Part shown: in pieces, positions 9,731 to 19,662 of the stretch
Layout of the letters: every line of letters starts with the position of its first letter
How positions within the stretch are numbered: position 1 is the stretch's first letter
NCBI RefSeq assembly: GCF_041435095.1
Contig: NZ_CP108025.1
Coordinates: 6,324,001-6,388,000 of the forward strand
Length of the DNA: 64,000 nt
Direction of reading: 5' to 3'
DNA from: Kitasatospora sp. NBC_00315
Lineage (GTDB): Bacteria > Actinomycetota > Actinomycetes > Streptomycetales > Streptomycetaceae
Position numbers and translations under genes: made by a program
Notes under the pieces: generated by a model
The model's input: only the letters and a program-made list of their open reading frames with translations
What the model was told of the DNA's origin: nothing
Database searches by the model: none

Positions 9731-12667
9731 ATGAAGCCGCTACGCCAGCTCCGCCGGCCCACCGCAGCCGTGGCCGCGCTGACCCTGGCAGCCGCCGCCG
9801 CGCTGACCGCCACCGTCGCGACCGCGAGCGCCTCCGCCGCGACCGTCCCGGTCGGACTCGGCGGGTACCGCGACGCCCGCCCGGCCGGCACCGTCGGCCC
9901 GAGCAACTCCGACGGCGCTCCCGTGGCCCCCAAGGTCACGCCGAGGACGGCGGGCCGGGCGGCCCCCACCAACGACTGGTGGTCCTCGCTGATCTACCAG
10001 CGCTACGCGGGCAACCCGTACAGCGAGAACATGTACGCCAACCCGTACACCTTCAAGGCGGGCGCCTCGGGTCTGGAGGTCGGCTACCCCACCAACCCGA
10101 CCGTGACGCCCGACGGCCGCCAGTACGACTTCACCCACACCAAGGACCTCACGCTCGGCGTGGCGGGCCTCAACTCGCCCGACACCAAGGTCGACGGCTG
10201 GTCGGACTGGACCGTCACCCCGTACTGGGCCGACGGCACCCGCACCTTCAGTGCCACCATCGGCCACGGCATGCCCTACGTCTACGCCCACGCCACCGGA
10301 GGCGCCGCCCAGGTCACCACCGCCTCCGCGCCCGCCGTCTGGTCGAACCAGGGCAACGTGCTCGGCATCACGGTGGCCGGCCACACCTACGCGCTGTTCG
10401 CCCCGACCGGCGTCAACTGGACCGTCAGCGGCAGCACCATCAGTGCCGACCTCGGCGCCAAGGACTACTACTCGGTCGCGGTGCTGCCCAGCCAGGCCGA
10501 CCTCGCCACCTACCGGAATTACGCCTACAACTTCGTCACCGACACCAAGGTCGCCTGGGACTACCAGCCCACCGCCGGGACGCTGCGCACCACCTACACC
10601 GCCACCACCACCCCGCAGGAGGGCGCCGGGACGGGCACCCTGCTCGCCCTGTACCGCCACCAGTGGCTGGTCACCGGCGATCCGCTGACCGCGCTCAGCT
10701 ACACCTCGCCCGAGGGTGTGATGAAGGTCCGCGAGGGCTCGTCCTTCACCACCACGCAGAGCGTCAACGGCATCCTGCCCTCGCTGCCGGACGTCGGCTC
10801 CTACGACCGCGCGAAGCTGTCCGGCTACCTCCACGCGGTGGCCGACCTGCCGGATCCGTTCATGGGCTACAGCGACACCTACTGGGTCGGCAAGGCACTC
10901 GGGCAGCTCTCCCAGCTGATCCCGATCGCCGACCAGCTCGGGGACACGGCGACCCGCGACAAGCTGCTCGGGCTGGTCAAGGGCAAGCTGCAGGAGTGGT
11001 TCGCCGGGACCAACTCGGCCTCCTTCGCGTACGACAACGTCTGGAAGACGCTGATCGGCTACCCCGCCTCCTACGGCACCGACTCCGAGCTCAACGACCA
11101 CCACTTCCACTACGGCTACTACATCCAGGCGGCCGCCACGGTGGCGCGCTACGACGCCGCCTGGGCCGCCGACTCCGCCTGGGGCGGCATGGTCAAGGTG
11201 CTCGCCAAGGACGCCGCCAACGCCGACCGCAACGACGCCCGCTTCCCGCTGCTGCGCAACTTCGACCCGTACGCCGGCCACGGCTGGGCCTCCGGCCACG
11301 CGGGCTTCGGGGCCGGGAACAACGAGGAGTCGTCCTCCGAATCCCTCAACTTCTCGTCCGCGCTGGTGCTCTACGGCTCGGCCACGGGCGACACCGCCAT
11401 GCGCGACCTGGGCGTCTACCTCTACACGACCGAGGCGAGCACGGTCGAGCAGTACTGGTTCAACGCCGACAAGCAGACCTTCCCCGCCTCCTTCCAGCAC
11501 GGCACGGCCGGCATGGTCTGGGGCAGCGGCGCCGCGTACTCCACCTGGTGGACCGCCGCGCCCGGCATGATCCACGGGATCAACGTCATCCCGGTGACCG
11601 GAGGTTCGCTCTACCTGGCCCGGCGTCAGGACGTCGTCACCGCCAACCTGGCGGAGCTGAAGGCCGAGAACGGCGGCCGGTTCACCGACTGGCGCGACCT
11701 GCTCTGGGAGTTCCAGGCGCTGGCCGATCCGGCCGCCGCCAAGGCGAACTGGGACGCCGGGAACGCCGGTTACACGCCCGAGGAGGGCGAGTCCAAGGCG
11801 CACACCTACCACTGGATCTACAACCTCGCGACCCTCGGCACCCTCGACCCGGCGACCACCGCCGACAGTCCGACGGCGGCCGTCTTCGTGAACGGCGCCA
11901 CCAGGACGCACGTGGCGCACAACTACACCACCGCCTCCCGGGTCGTGCGGTTCTCGGACGGCTACGGCCTCACCGTGCCGGCCAGGTCCACCGCCAGTGA
12001 GCGCGGGTCGTTCACGGACGGCGGCAGCGGCGGCGCCGACCCGTCGCCGACGGCGAGCGCCTCGCCGTCGCCCACGGCCTCGCCGAGCGCCTCGCCGTCC
12101 GCCACCGCCTCGCCGTCGCCCACCGCCTCGCCGACCGCCTCACCGACCGCCACCGCCACCGCTCCCGCCACCACCGGCACCCTGTACCTGCAGCCCGGCG
12201 GGGCGCTGACCGGTGCCAACGGCACGGCGGCGGCCTCCGCCACGATCGCCTCCGGCGGCGGTCTGAACCACGACGGCGCCCCGTACCAGCCGCTGGTGTA
12301 CCAGGTCACCAACCTCACCGGGACGCTGAAGCCGGGCGGCGCGACGGACTTCGACCTGTACGTCGACGCGGGCGCGAGCGTCGGGCTGGCCCCGCAGGTC
12401 AGGGTCTCCTACGACCTCACCGGTGACGGCAGCTACGACCGGGTCGAGACCTACCGCTACTTCGCCACCGACCCGGTGACGGGCTGGGAGCGCTACACCG
12501 GGGCCGCGGCCGGGCTGCAGTCGGCCACCGGCACGCTCGGCAACCTGAACAAGGGCACCGTCCGGGTCGAGGTGTGGCCGGCCCTCGGCAACGCCACCGC
12601 ACAGCTCCGAGTCGGCGCGAGCCAGGCCCAGGGCAGCGTCTCGGTGCTGCGGATCCCGTTCGGCTGA
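9731..12667 (+). CDS. Secreted GH81 endo-beta-1,3-glucanase with C-terminal accessory domain
   Basis: A 978-residue extracellular enzyme that would cut beta-1,3-glucan (laminarin, curdlan, fungal wall glucan). ATG 9731, with GAGG upstream, starts a signal peptide (about 1-38, arginine-rich then hydrophobic, ending ASASAA). The GH81 catalytic region (~40-760) shows the family segments PTNDWWSSL, ELNDHHFHYGYY and NNEESSSES. A Ser/Pro/Thr/Ala linker (~772-820) joins it to a beta-rich C-terminal domain of about 160 residues (~825-978). The last domain is a candidate carbohydrate-binding module, family not assigned. Products would feed the importer and GH1 enzyme next door. Confidence 0.92.
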   Translation: MKPLRQLRRPTAAVAALTLAAAAALTATVATASASAATVPVGLGGYRDARPAGTVGPSNSDGAPVAPKVTPRTAGRAAPTNDWWSSLIYQRYAGNPYSENMYANPYTFKAGASGLEVGYPTNPTVTPDGRQYDFTHTKDLTLGVAGLNSPDTKVDGWSDWTVTPYWADGTRTFSATIGHGMPYVYAHATGGAAQVTTASAPAVWSNQGNVLGITVAGHTYALFAPTGVNWTVSGSTISADLGAKDYYSVAVLPSQADLATYRNYAYNFVTDTKVAWDYQPTAGTLRTTYTATTTPQEGAGTGTLLALYRHQWLVTGDPLTALSYTSPEGVMKVREGSSFTTTQSVNGILPSLPDVGSYDRAKLSGYLHAVADLPDPFMGYSDTYWVGKALGQLSQLIPIADQLGDTATRDKLLGLVKGKLQEWFAGTNSASFAYDNVWKTLIGYPASYGTDSELNDHHFHYGYYIQAAATVARYDAAWAADSAWGGMVKVLAKDAANADRNDARFPLLRNFDPYAGHGWASGHAGFGAGNNEESSSESLNFSSALVLYGSATGDTAMRDLGVYLYTTEASTVEQYWFNADKQTFPASFQHGTAGMVWGSGAAYSTWWTAAPGMIHGINVIPVTGGSLYLARRQDVVTANLAELKAENGGRFTDWRDLLWEFQALADPAAAKANWDAGNAGYTPEEGESKAHTYHWIYNLATLGTLDPATTADSPTAAVFVNGATRTHVAHNYTTASRVVRFSDGYGLTVPARSTASERGSFTDGGSGGADPSPTASASPSPTASPSASPSATASPSPTASPTASPTATATAPATTGTLYLQPGGALTGANGTAAASATIASGGGLNHDGAPYQPLVYQVTNLTGTLKPGGATDFDLYVDAGASVGLAPQVRVSYDLTGDGSYDRVETYRYFATDPVTGWERYTGAAAGLQSATGTLGNLNKGTVRVEVWPALGNATAQLRVGASQAQGSVSVLRIPFG

Positions 12668-12706
12668 CCCGCCGCCGAACCCTCCCGAACGGCCGTCCCA
12701 CCGGCC

Positions 12707-12745
12707 GGCGGCGGGCCCGGAGTCCTCGACTCCGGGCCCGCCGCC
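12707..12745. terminator. Bidirectional hairpin terminator between GH81 and lacI
   Basis: A perfect 18-bp stem (arms 12707-12724 and 12728-12745, starting GGCGGCGGGCCC) with a three-base loop lies between the convergent stops at 12667 and 12771. Confidence 0.8.
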
Positions 12746-12770
12746 GTGCGTCCCGGGCCCGGGCGGCCCC

Positions 12771-13814
<1,044 letters not shown>

Positions 13815-13874
13815 CGGTGGTCCCTTCGAGTGCCGCGGTCCGGAGGTCCAGCCTATCGGGTGCGGAAAATGCTT

Positions 13875-13888
13875 TGAGAGCGCTCCCA
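13875..13888. promoter_or_regulatory. LacI-family operator 4, upstream of lacI gene
   Basis: TGAGAGCGCTCCCA, a one-mismatch palindrome that is a hybrid of the local sites and the published CebR box. Its position 61 bp before the repressor start suggests autoregulation. Confidence 0.7.
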
Positions 13889-14048
13889 TGACTTCGTCCC
13901 GCCCCGTGGCGGAGCGCCGGACGCGGACGGTGCCGCGGACGACGCTGCCGAGACCGCAAACCCGCATCGTACGTCCGGGCGGCGCGCGCCGACGGCAACG
14001 TCCGATTTCCGCCAGTCGGGACGCGGGCGGTGCCGCAGACTGGACAGC

Positions 14049-15725
14049 GTGATCGACGACGACATGCGGTACCGAGCGGTGGACAGCCGGGACGCCCGTT
14101 TCGACGGGGTGTTCTTCACGGCCGTCACCTCGACGGGCATCTACTGCCGCCCCAGCTGCCCGGCGGTGACCCCCAAGCGCGCCAACTGCACCTTCTACCG
14201 GACCGCCGCGGCCGCCCAGGGGGCGGGCTTCCGGGCCTGCCGCCGCTGCCGCCCCGACTCCGTCCCGGGCTCCCCGGAGTGGAACCACCGGGCCGACCTG
14301 GTCGGCCGCGCGATGCGGCTGATCGGCGACGGCGTGGTGGACCGCGACGGCGTGGCGGGTCTGGCCGGCCTCCTCGGGTACAGCTCCCGCCAGCTCCAGC
14401 GCCAGCTGACCGCCGAGCTCGGCGCCGGTCCCATCGCGCTGGCCCGCGCCCGCCGCGCGCAGACCGCCAGACTGCTGCTGCAGACCACCGAGCTGCCGGT
14501 GACCGAGGTCGCCTTCGCGGCCGGCTTCTCCTCCGTCCGGCAGTTCAACGACACCGTCCGCGAGGTCTACGACCGCACGCCCAGCGGCCTGCGGGCGGAG
14601 GTCGCGGCCGGCCGCCGCACCGCGAGCCCGGCCGGCGGGCTCGCGCTGCGCCTCGCCTACCGGGGCGCGCTCGACAGCGGGCACCTGATCGACTTCCTGG
14701 CGCTGCGCGCCGTCCCCGGCGTGGAGGAGGTCGTCCCCGGCGCCCGGCCTGGGGTGCGCACCTACCGCCGTACGCTCGCCCTCCCGTTCGGGCACGGCAT
14801 CGCCGAGGTGGACGGTCTGGCGGCCGGCGAGTCCCGGACCCGGGGCTGGCTGGACTGCCGGCTCCGGCTCGCCGACCTGCGGGATCTCACCACCGCCGTC
14901 CACCGGCTGCGCGCGCTGTTCGACCTGGACGCCGACCCCGACGCGGTGGACGAGCAGCTGGGCGCCGACCGGCTGCTCGGCGCGGCCGTCCGGGCCCGGC
15001 CCGGTCTGCGCTCGCCCGGGCACGTCGACCCGCACGAGCTGGCCGTCCGGGCCGTCCTCGGTCAGCAGGTCACCGTCGCGGCCGCCCGCACCCTGGCGGC
15101 CCGGCTGGCCGGGACGTACGGGGCCGCGCTGCCCGCGCCGAGCGGTGGACTGACCCGGCTGTTCCCGACGGCCGCCGCGCTGGCCGGCGCGGACCCGGCC
15201 GACCTCGCGATGCCGGCCGCCCGCAAACGGGCCCTGACTGGGCTCTGCGCGGCCCTGGCCGAGGGCGCGGTCCGGCTGGACGGCGGCGTGGACCGCGAGC
15301 AGGCCGCCGCCCAGCTGCTGGCCCTGCCGGGCATCGGCCCCTGGACGGTCGGCTACCTCCGGATGCGGGCGCTCGCCGACCCCGACGTGTTCCTGCCGGG
15401 CGACGTCGGCGTGCGACACGGCCTGCTGCGGCTCGGCGCCGCCGGGGATCCGAGGAGCGCCGCGGCGATCGCGACCGGCTGGGCGCCCTGGCGCTCGTAC
15501 GCGGTGCACCGCCTGTGGGTGCTCGCCTCGAACCAGGCGGCGGACGCCGCACCGTACACCGGGACGGACGCCACGCCGTGCGGCGGGGTGGAAACCCCGA
15601 CGTACACCGGGACGGACGCCACGCAGTGCAGCGGGGTGGAAAACCCGACGGCGACGGGCACCGCGGTGACCGAGGACGGACAGCCGGCGGAGTCGGCCCG
15701 AGAAGCGGAGTGTGAAACGGCATGA
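14049..15725 (+). CDS. Ada-type regulator fused to AlkA 3-methyladenine DNA glycosylase
   Basis: A 558-residue DNA alkylation-repair protein with three parts. The N-terminal Ada zinc domain has Cys33, Cys37, Cys64 and Cys67; Cys33 is the expected methyl-phosphotriester acceptor. An AraC-type helix-turn-helix follows (~80-185). The AlkA glycosylase (~195-490) has the HhH segment LPGIGPWTVG (~426) and catalytic Asp452 in LPGDVG. The start is GTG 14049. The stop overlaps the next gene's start (ATGA), so the two are coupled. Odd feature: residues 502-533 are two copies of a 16-residue repeat (YTGTDATPCGGVETPT and a near copy) in a tail after the enzyme domain. Confidence 0.92.
   Translation: MIDDDMRYRAVDSRDARFDGVFFTAVTSTGIYCRPSCPAVTPKRANCTFYRTAAAAQGAGFRACRRCRPDSVPGSPEWNHRADLVGRAMRLIGDGVVDRDGVAGLAGLLGYSSRQLQRQLTAELGAGPIALARARRAQTARLLLQTTELPVTEVAFAAGFSSVRQFNDTVREVYDRTPSGLRAEVAAGRRTASPAGGLALRLAYRGALDSGHLIDFLALRAVPGVEEVVPGARPGVRTYRRTLALPFGHGIAEVDGLAAGESRTRGWLDCRLRLADLRDLTTAVHRLRALFDLDADPDAVDEQLGADRLLGAAVRARPGLRSPGHVDPHELAVRAVLGQQVTVAAARTLAARLAGTYGAALPAPSGGLTRLFPTAAALAGADPADLAMPAARKRALTGLCAALAEGAVRLDGGVDREQAAAQLLALPGIGPWTVGYLRMRALADPDVFLPGDVGVRHGLLRLGAAGDPRSAAAIATGWAPWRSYAVHRLWVLASNQAADAAPYTGTDATPCGGVETPTYTGTDATQCSGVENPTATGTAVTEDGQPAESAREAECETA
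15554..15649 (+). repeat. Tandem 48-bp repeat (2 copies) in the Ada/AlkA tail
   Basis: Copies 15554-15601 and 15602-15649 differ at three positions by direct comparison. They keep the reading frame and encode two 16-residue units after the glycosylase domain. This looks like a recent slippage duplication. Confidence 0.85.
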
Positions 15726-16231
15726 CCACGGTCTTCACCACGATGGACAGCCCGCTGGGACGGCTGCTGCTGAGCGGCTCCCGGGACGGCGACGGGCCGG
15801 CGGCCCTCGCCACGGTGACCGCCCCCGGACAGAAGGGCGCTCTCGCCGAGCCCGCCGACGACTGGGAGTACGACCCGGAGGCGCTGGCGCCGGCGGTCGA
15901 GCAGCTGACGGCCTACTTCGCCGGCGAGCTGACCGCCTTCGACCTGCCGCTGGCGCCGGTCGGCACGGAGTTCCGGCAGCGGATCTGGGCGGCGCTCGAC
16001 GACATTCCGTACGGTGCGACCGTCACCTACGGCCAGCTGGCCGCGATGGCCGGCCAGCCGCCCCAGGCGGTGCGGGCGGTCGGCGGCGCGGTCGGCGCCA
16101 ATCCGCTGCTGGTGATCCGGCCCTGCCACCGCGTGATGGGCGCGAGCGGCGCGCTGACCGGTTTCGCGGCCGGGGTCGACCGCAAGCGGCGGCTGCTGGA
16201 TCTGGAGGCGCAGCGCGCGACGCTGTTCTGA
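15722..16231 (+). CDS. ogt: Methylated-DNA--[protein]-cysteine S-methyltransferase
   Basis: O6-alkylguanine-DNA alkyltransferase of 169 residues that removes alkyl groups from guanine by irreversible transfer to Cys135 in the conserved RPCHRV motif. The DNA-binding segment (IPYGATVTYGQLA, ~95-107) and the Asn in GANP are present. Its ATG overlaps the upstream Ada/AlkA stop by four bases, so the two repair functions are made from one mRNA, probably induced by methylated Ada. Confidence 0.93.
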   Translation: MTTVFTTMDSPLGRLLLSGSRDGDGPAALATVTAPGQKGALAEPADDWEYDPEALAPAVEQLTAYFAGELTAFDLPLAPVGTEFRQRIWAALDDIPYGATVTYGQLAAMAGQPPQAVRAVGGAVGANPLLVIRPCHRVMGASGALTGFAAGVDRKRRLLDLEAQRATLF

Positions 16232-16371
16232 GCCCTGCTCCGGGGCGCTGTTCCGGGCCCTGCTGCGCGACGGTGTTCCGCGCCCTGCGGCGGGGGGACG
16301 TCCGTCGGGGCCGCCCTCGGGCCGCGGGGGCGGGCGGACGGGGTGCTCGGGCCGCGACTCGGGCCGCGGGG

Positions 16372-17076
16372 TCAGGCGGAGGACGTGCCCGGGCCGGGGG
16401 CGGCGAGTGCCCGGGCGAGGCTCTCCAGGCCCGGCAGCGCCGCCATCACGGCCTCGCGCTCGGTGGGGGAGAGGCTGCCGAGTGCGTCGGCGATCCTGCG
16501 CTCGTGCGCCCGCTGCCAGTCCTCCAGCTGCCGGTGGCCGGCGTCGGTGAGGGCGATCCGCGCGGTCCGGCGGTCCCCGGGGTCGGCCTGGCGGTCGACG
16601 AATCCCGCCTCCAGCAGCTTGCTGATCAGCCCGCTGACGGTGTTCGGCGCCAACCGCTGCCGGGCCGCCAGTTCGCCGACCCGCAGGGGCGCGGCGGCCA
16701 GCGTCTGGAGGAGTTCGATCTGCGCCATCGGCAGCGACTCCCACGGGTAGTCGGTGCGGATGCTGCTGCGCAGGGCGCGGCGGAGCCGGGTGACGACGTC
16801 GGTGAGCAGCCGGGCGCGCTCGACCGCGAGCGGGGCGCCCGCGCCGGAGGTGTCGCGATCGGGACCGTGGTGGTCCGGGGTGCCGCGGTCCGGGCCGTCG
16901 TGGTCCGGGCCGTCGTGGTCCGGGCCGTCGTGCCCGCCGTTTCCGTCGTCCGGGATCGCGCGCGCCGGTGCCGGGGTCCGGTCCGCCGGAGCGGACACCG
17001 CGCGGACCGGAGCCTCGCCGGGTGCCTCGGAGTGGGCGTCGGCGCTGGTCGGATCGGGTTCGGGCAGTGGCGGCAT
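16372..17076 (-). CDS. MarR-family transcriptional regulator
   Basis: Winged-helix regulator of 234 residues. The MarR domain occupies about 85-225 (RVGELAARQRLAPNTVSGLISKLLEAGFV is the recognition region; DPGDRRTARIALTDAG is the wing). The N-terminal ~80 residues are an unusual low-complexity extension rich in Pro, Asp, His and Gly, partly encoded by a 15-bp repeat. The ATG at 17076 has no ribosome-binding site but lies seven bases after TACGCT, which fits a leaderless transcript; a start inside the repeat cannot be excluded. It diverges from an MFS exporter and probably represses it. Confidence 0.85.
   Translation of the reverse strand: MPPLPEPDPTSADAHSEAPGEAPVRAVSAPADRTPAPARAIPDDGNGGHDGPDHDGPDHDGPDRGTPDHHGPDRDTSGAGAPLAVERARLLTDVVTRLRRALRSSIRTDYPWESLPMAQIELLQTLAAAPLRVGELAARQRLAPNTVSGLISKLLEAGFVDRQADPGDRRTARIALTDAGHRQLEDWQRAHERRIADALGSLSPTEREAVMAALPGLESLARALAAPGPGTSSA
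16886..16930. repeat. Three 15-bp tandem repeats inside the MarR gene
   Basis: Units 16886-16900, 16901-16915 and 16916-16930 (consensus TGGTCCGGGCCGTCG) encode, on the minus strand, the repeated DGPDH segment of the MarR N-terminal extension. Confidence 0.8.
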
Positions 17077-17243
17077 GGCCGAAAGCGTAGCGCTTCGCCC
17101 GGCGCGGTCCGGTGGCGAGGTCACGGAGCCGGTCGCGCCGGGGGCGGTCGGGGCGGTCGCCGGGGACGGCCTCCAGGGAGATCATCGGGGACAGAGAGGA
17201 TCTTCGAGCGATAAGGTCGTCAGCAGAACAGCTCGGTGTCAGA

Positions 17244-17249
17244 TATATT
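17244..17249 (+). promoter_or_regulatory. -10 element TATATT, leaderless-type promoter of MFS gene
   Basis: TATATT ends six bases before ATG 17256, so the transcript probably starts at the start codon. The surrounding run (17241-17252) is strikingly A/T-rich for this genome. No ribosome-binding site is present. The divergent MarR protein may bind nearby. Confidence 0.5.
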
Positions 17250-17255
17250 TTTCTC

Positions 17256-18857
17256 ATGAGCGCCGACCGCCCCCTCCCCTCGCCCTCGTTCGGCGTCCGG
17301 CTGCGGGAGAGCCCGCTGTTCGCCGAACGCGCGCGCCCGCGCGGGGTCGCCCGCTGGCGGTACGCGCACTGGTTGGCCGTCGGCACCGTCTGCCTGGGGG
17401 CCTTCCTCGGGCAGCTGACCGCGAGCATCACCGCCCTGGTCTTCCCGGCCCTGGAGCACCACTTCGGGGCGGGCCCGGCGACCGTCGAGTGGGTCGCGCT
17501 GGCGTACCTGCTGGTGCTGGTCGCCCTGCTGGCACCGATCGGGCGGCTGTCCGATCTGGTCGGCCGCAAGACGATGTACCTGTGGGGGTTCGCCGTCTTC
17601 GCCCTCGCCTCGCTCGGCGCGGGCTTCGCCGGGAGTCTGGCCCTGCTGGTGGCCTGCCGGGCCGTGCAGGCGGTGGGCGGGGCGATGATGCAGGCGAACA
17701 GCGTCGCCCTGGTCGCCCGGGGCGTGCCCGGACGGGCGATGCGCGGCGCCCTCGGCGTCCAGGCCGCCGCGCAGGGGCTGGGCCTCGCCCTCGGCCCCAC
17801 CCTCGGCGGGCTGCTGGTCCAGCACGCGTCCTGGCGGTGGGCTTTCTGGATCAACGTGCCGATCGGTGTGCTCGGCATCCTGGCCGGCTGGTTCCTGCTC
17901 CCCAGGACCCGGCCCGAGGCCGCACCGGGGCCGTCCCACGAGGCACCGGGCCGGTCCGCTGCCGAGGCACCGGGCCACGCCGGTGCGCCGATTGCGTCGG
18001 GCGGGGGCCGGTTCGACCTCCCCGGGCTGCTGCTGCTCGCCGGTGCCTCCGCGACGCTGCTGCTCGCCCTCTCGGCCGCCTCCGGCCTGCCGGTCCCGGC
18101 CTGGGCGGCGGTCGCGCTGCTGCTCGCCTCGGTGGTCCTGGGGCACGCGCTGGCCCGCCGGGAGCAGCGCGCCGAGCGGCCGATCATCGCGCCCGGCCTG
18201 GTCAGCACCCCAGGGGTCCGGGCCGGTCTGGTGGTCGCGCTGCTCGGCTACCTGCTGCTGTTCTGTCCACTGGTCCTCGGCCCGATGATGCTGGCCGGAG
18301 CGGGCCTGCCGACCGCCCGGGCCGGGTTGGTGATCACCCTCCTGCCGGCCGCCTTCGCCCTCACGGCGACCCTCGGCGGCCGGCTGCTGCCCCGGCACTG
18401 GCCGGACGGCACCCGCTGCCGGTGGGGCGCCGGGACGGCCGGGGCCGGGCTGGCCCTGCTCGCGCTGCTCCCGGCCGGGGCCACGCTCCCGCGGCTGATC
18501 CCGCCGGGGGTGGCCCTGCTGGTGATCGGTGCCGGGCTGGGTCTGCTGCTGCCGGCCAACAACGCCCTGGTGATGCGCGCCGTGCCGGCGGAGTGCTCGG
18601 CCCTGGGCGGCGGCATGGTGAACATGGTCCGCAGCCTCGGGACGGCGCTCGGGACGGCGCTTCCGGTCCTCGGTGTGCACCTGGCCGGGCCCGCGCTCGG
18701 GGGCCGGGCGGTGCTGCTCGTCCTGGTGGTGCTCGCCGGGTCGGCCGTGGTCCTCGGCGGGGCCGGCGGCGGTGCTCCCGGCCCGACGGGCACCGACGGG
18801 AGGGCCCCGCGCGGTCGGCCCTCGGGCGGGGACCGGACCGGGGTGCGGCGGACGTAG
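17256..18857 (+). CDS. MFS drug-efflux-type transporter (DHA2, 14-TM class)
   Basis: Major facilitator of 533 residues, probably a proton-driven exporter of toxic compounds. The first spans carry the DHA2 signatures: LGQLTASITALVFPALEHHF, the motif-A loop GRLSDLVGRKTMY and the motif-C-like region ALGPTLGGLLVQHASWRWAFWINVP. A Pro/Ala/His-rich cytoplasmic insertion (~230-250) separates the halves, and the tail is Arg/Gly-rich. An earlier start in frame is possible at 17112, but ATG 17256 follows the A/T-rich leaderless promoter. It diverges from the MarR gene, the usual regulator-exporter pairing. Confidence 0.88.
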   Translation: MSADRPLPSPSFGVRLRESPLFAERARPRGVARWRYAHWLAVGTVCLGAFLGQLTASITALVFPALEHHFGAGPATVEWVALAYLLVLVALLAPIGRLSDLVGRKTMYLWGFAVFALASLGAGFAGSLALLVACRAVQAVGGAMMQANSVALVARGVPGRAMRGALGVQAAAQGLGLALGPTLGGLLVQHASWRWAFWINVPIGVLGILAGWFLLPRTRPEAAPGPSHEAPGRSAAEAPGHAGAPIASGGGRFDLPGLLLLAGASATLLLALSAASGLPVPAWAAVALLLASVVLGHALARREQRAERPIIAPGLVSTPGVRAGLVVALLGYLLLFCPLVLGPMMLAGAGLPTARAGLVITLLPAAFALTATLGGRLLPRHWPDGTRCRWGAGTAGAGLALLALLPAGATLPRLIPPGVALLVIGAGLGLLLPANNALVMRAVPAECSALGGGMVNMVRSLGTALGTALPVLGVHLAGPALGGRAVLLVLVVLAGSAVVLGGAGGGAPGPTGTDGRAPRGRPSGGDRTGVRRT

Positions 18858-18884
18858 CCCGAAGGCCGTCCGCCGCACCCCGGT
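18837..18884. terminator. Hairpin terminator overlapping the MFS stop codon
   Basis: An 18-bp perfect stem (arms 18837-18854 and 18867-18884) with a 12-base loop that contains the TAG stop of the MFS gene. It probably serves both convergent genes. It is followed by short GTGCGGTGCGC-like repeats to 18931. Confidence 0.75.
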
Positions 18885-18933
18885 GCGGTGCGCGTGCGGT
18901 GCTGCGCGTGCGGTGCGCGTGCGGTGCGGGTGC

Positions 18934-19662
18934 TCAGGAGGTGGCCGGCTCCGCGCCGCGCTCCGTGAGCATCTCCGTGATCAGCTTGATCTCGGAGGTC
19001 TGGCCGATGACCATCGACTGCGCGAGCCGCTTCTCCGACTCGTTCTTCGCCAGGTCGACGTAGCCCTGCGCCATCGCCACCCCGCCCTTGTGGTGCTCCA
19101 GCATCAGCTGCAGGTAGTAGACCTCGGCCTCCCGGCCGCTCAGGCCGCGCAGCTTGTCGAGCTGGGTGTTGGTGGCCATGCCGGGCATCAGCGAGCCGTC
19201 GTGGGCCTGGTAGGCGTGGCCCATCTGCATCCACGCCATCGGCTTGGCCGCCGAGGACTGGGTCAGCCCCCACTGGTCGAGCCAGCCCATCATCATCCCG
19301 CGCTGGTTCGCCTGGGTGTTGATGATGTCGAAGGCCAGGTTGCGGACCGGCACGTCGGCGGTCCGGTCCCGGACGATGAACGACAGGTCCACGGCCTGCT
19401 GGTGGTGGACCGACATGTCCCGGGCGAACCCGGCCTCGGGAGAGCCGTCCGCCGGAGCGACCGCGACCGTGCCGGAGGCGCTGCTGCTGGTGCCGCTCGC
19501 CACCAGGGCGGGCACGCCCAGGCAGAGCGCCACCGCCGCCGCCAGCGCCGCCGGCCACCACAGCTTGCGGCGCCGCGCGGAGGTGATCCGCGGGTCGCTC
19601 ACGTCCGAGGACCGCTCGGCCGGGGTCTTCCGCTCGGAGCTCATCGCGTCGCCCCCGGTCAC
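18934..19662 (-). CDS. DUF305 domain-containing membrane-anchored protein
   Basis: A 242-residue protein with a short cytoplasmic N-terminus, one membrane span (~38-58) and an extracytoplasmic DUF305 domain. DUF305 is a ferritin-like four-helix family with conserved His and Met residues; here DMSVHHQQAVDLS, MMMGWLDQWG and LMLEHHKGGVAMA are visible. Several members are linked to copper or other metals, but no function is established. The GTG start overlaps the upstream stop in a GTGA junction, so the gene is coupled to the DUF3105 gene. An ATG six codons later is an alternative start. Confidence 0.85.
   Translation of the reverse strand: MTGGDAMSSERKTPAERSSDVSDPRITSARRRKLWWPAALAAAVALCLGVPALVASGTSSSASGTVAVAPADGSPEAGFARDMSVHHQQAVDLSFIVRDRTADVPVRNLAFDIINTQANQRGMMMGWLDQWGLTQSSAAKPMAWMQMGHAYQAHDGSLMPGMATNTQLDKLRGLSGREAEVYYLQLMLEHHKGGVAMAQGYVDLAKNESEKRLAQSMVIGQTSEIKLITEMLTERGAEPATS

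Noticed and set aside
9556-12000. 814-codon frame overlapping the GH81 gene in another phase
   Set aside because: Arg/Pro/His-rich shadow of the GH81 coding sequence.
14030-14049. Leaderless promoter before the Ada/AlkA gene
   Set aside because: CAGACT sits seven bases before GTG 14049 but lacks the TA of TANNNT, so it was not counted with the others.
16886-16930. CRISPR-like short repeats
   Set aside because: Units are directly adjacent with no spacers, and lie inside a coding sequence; likewise for the repeats at 21753, 15554 and 41884.
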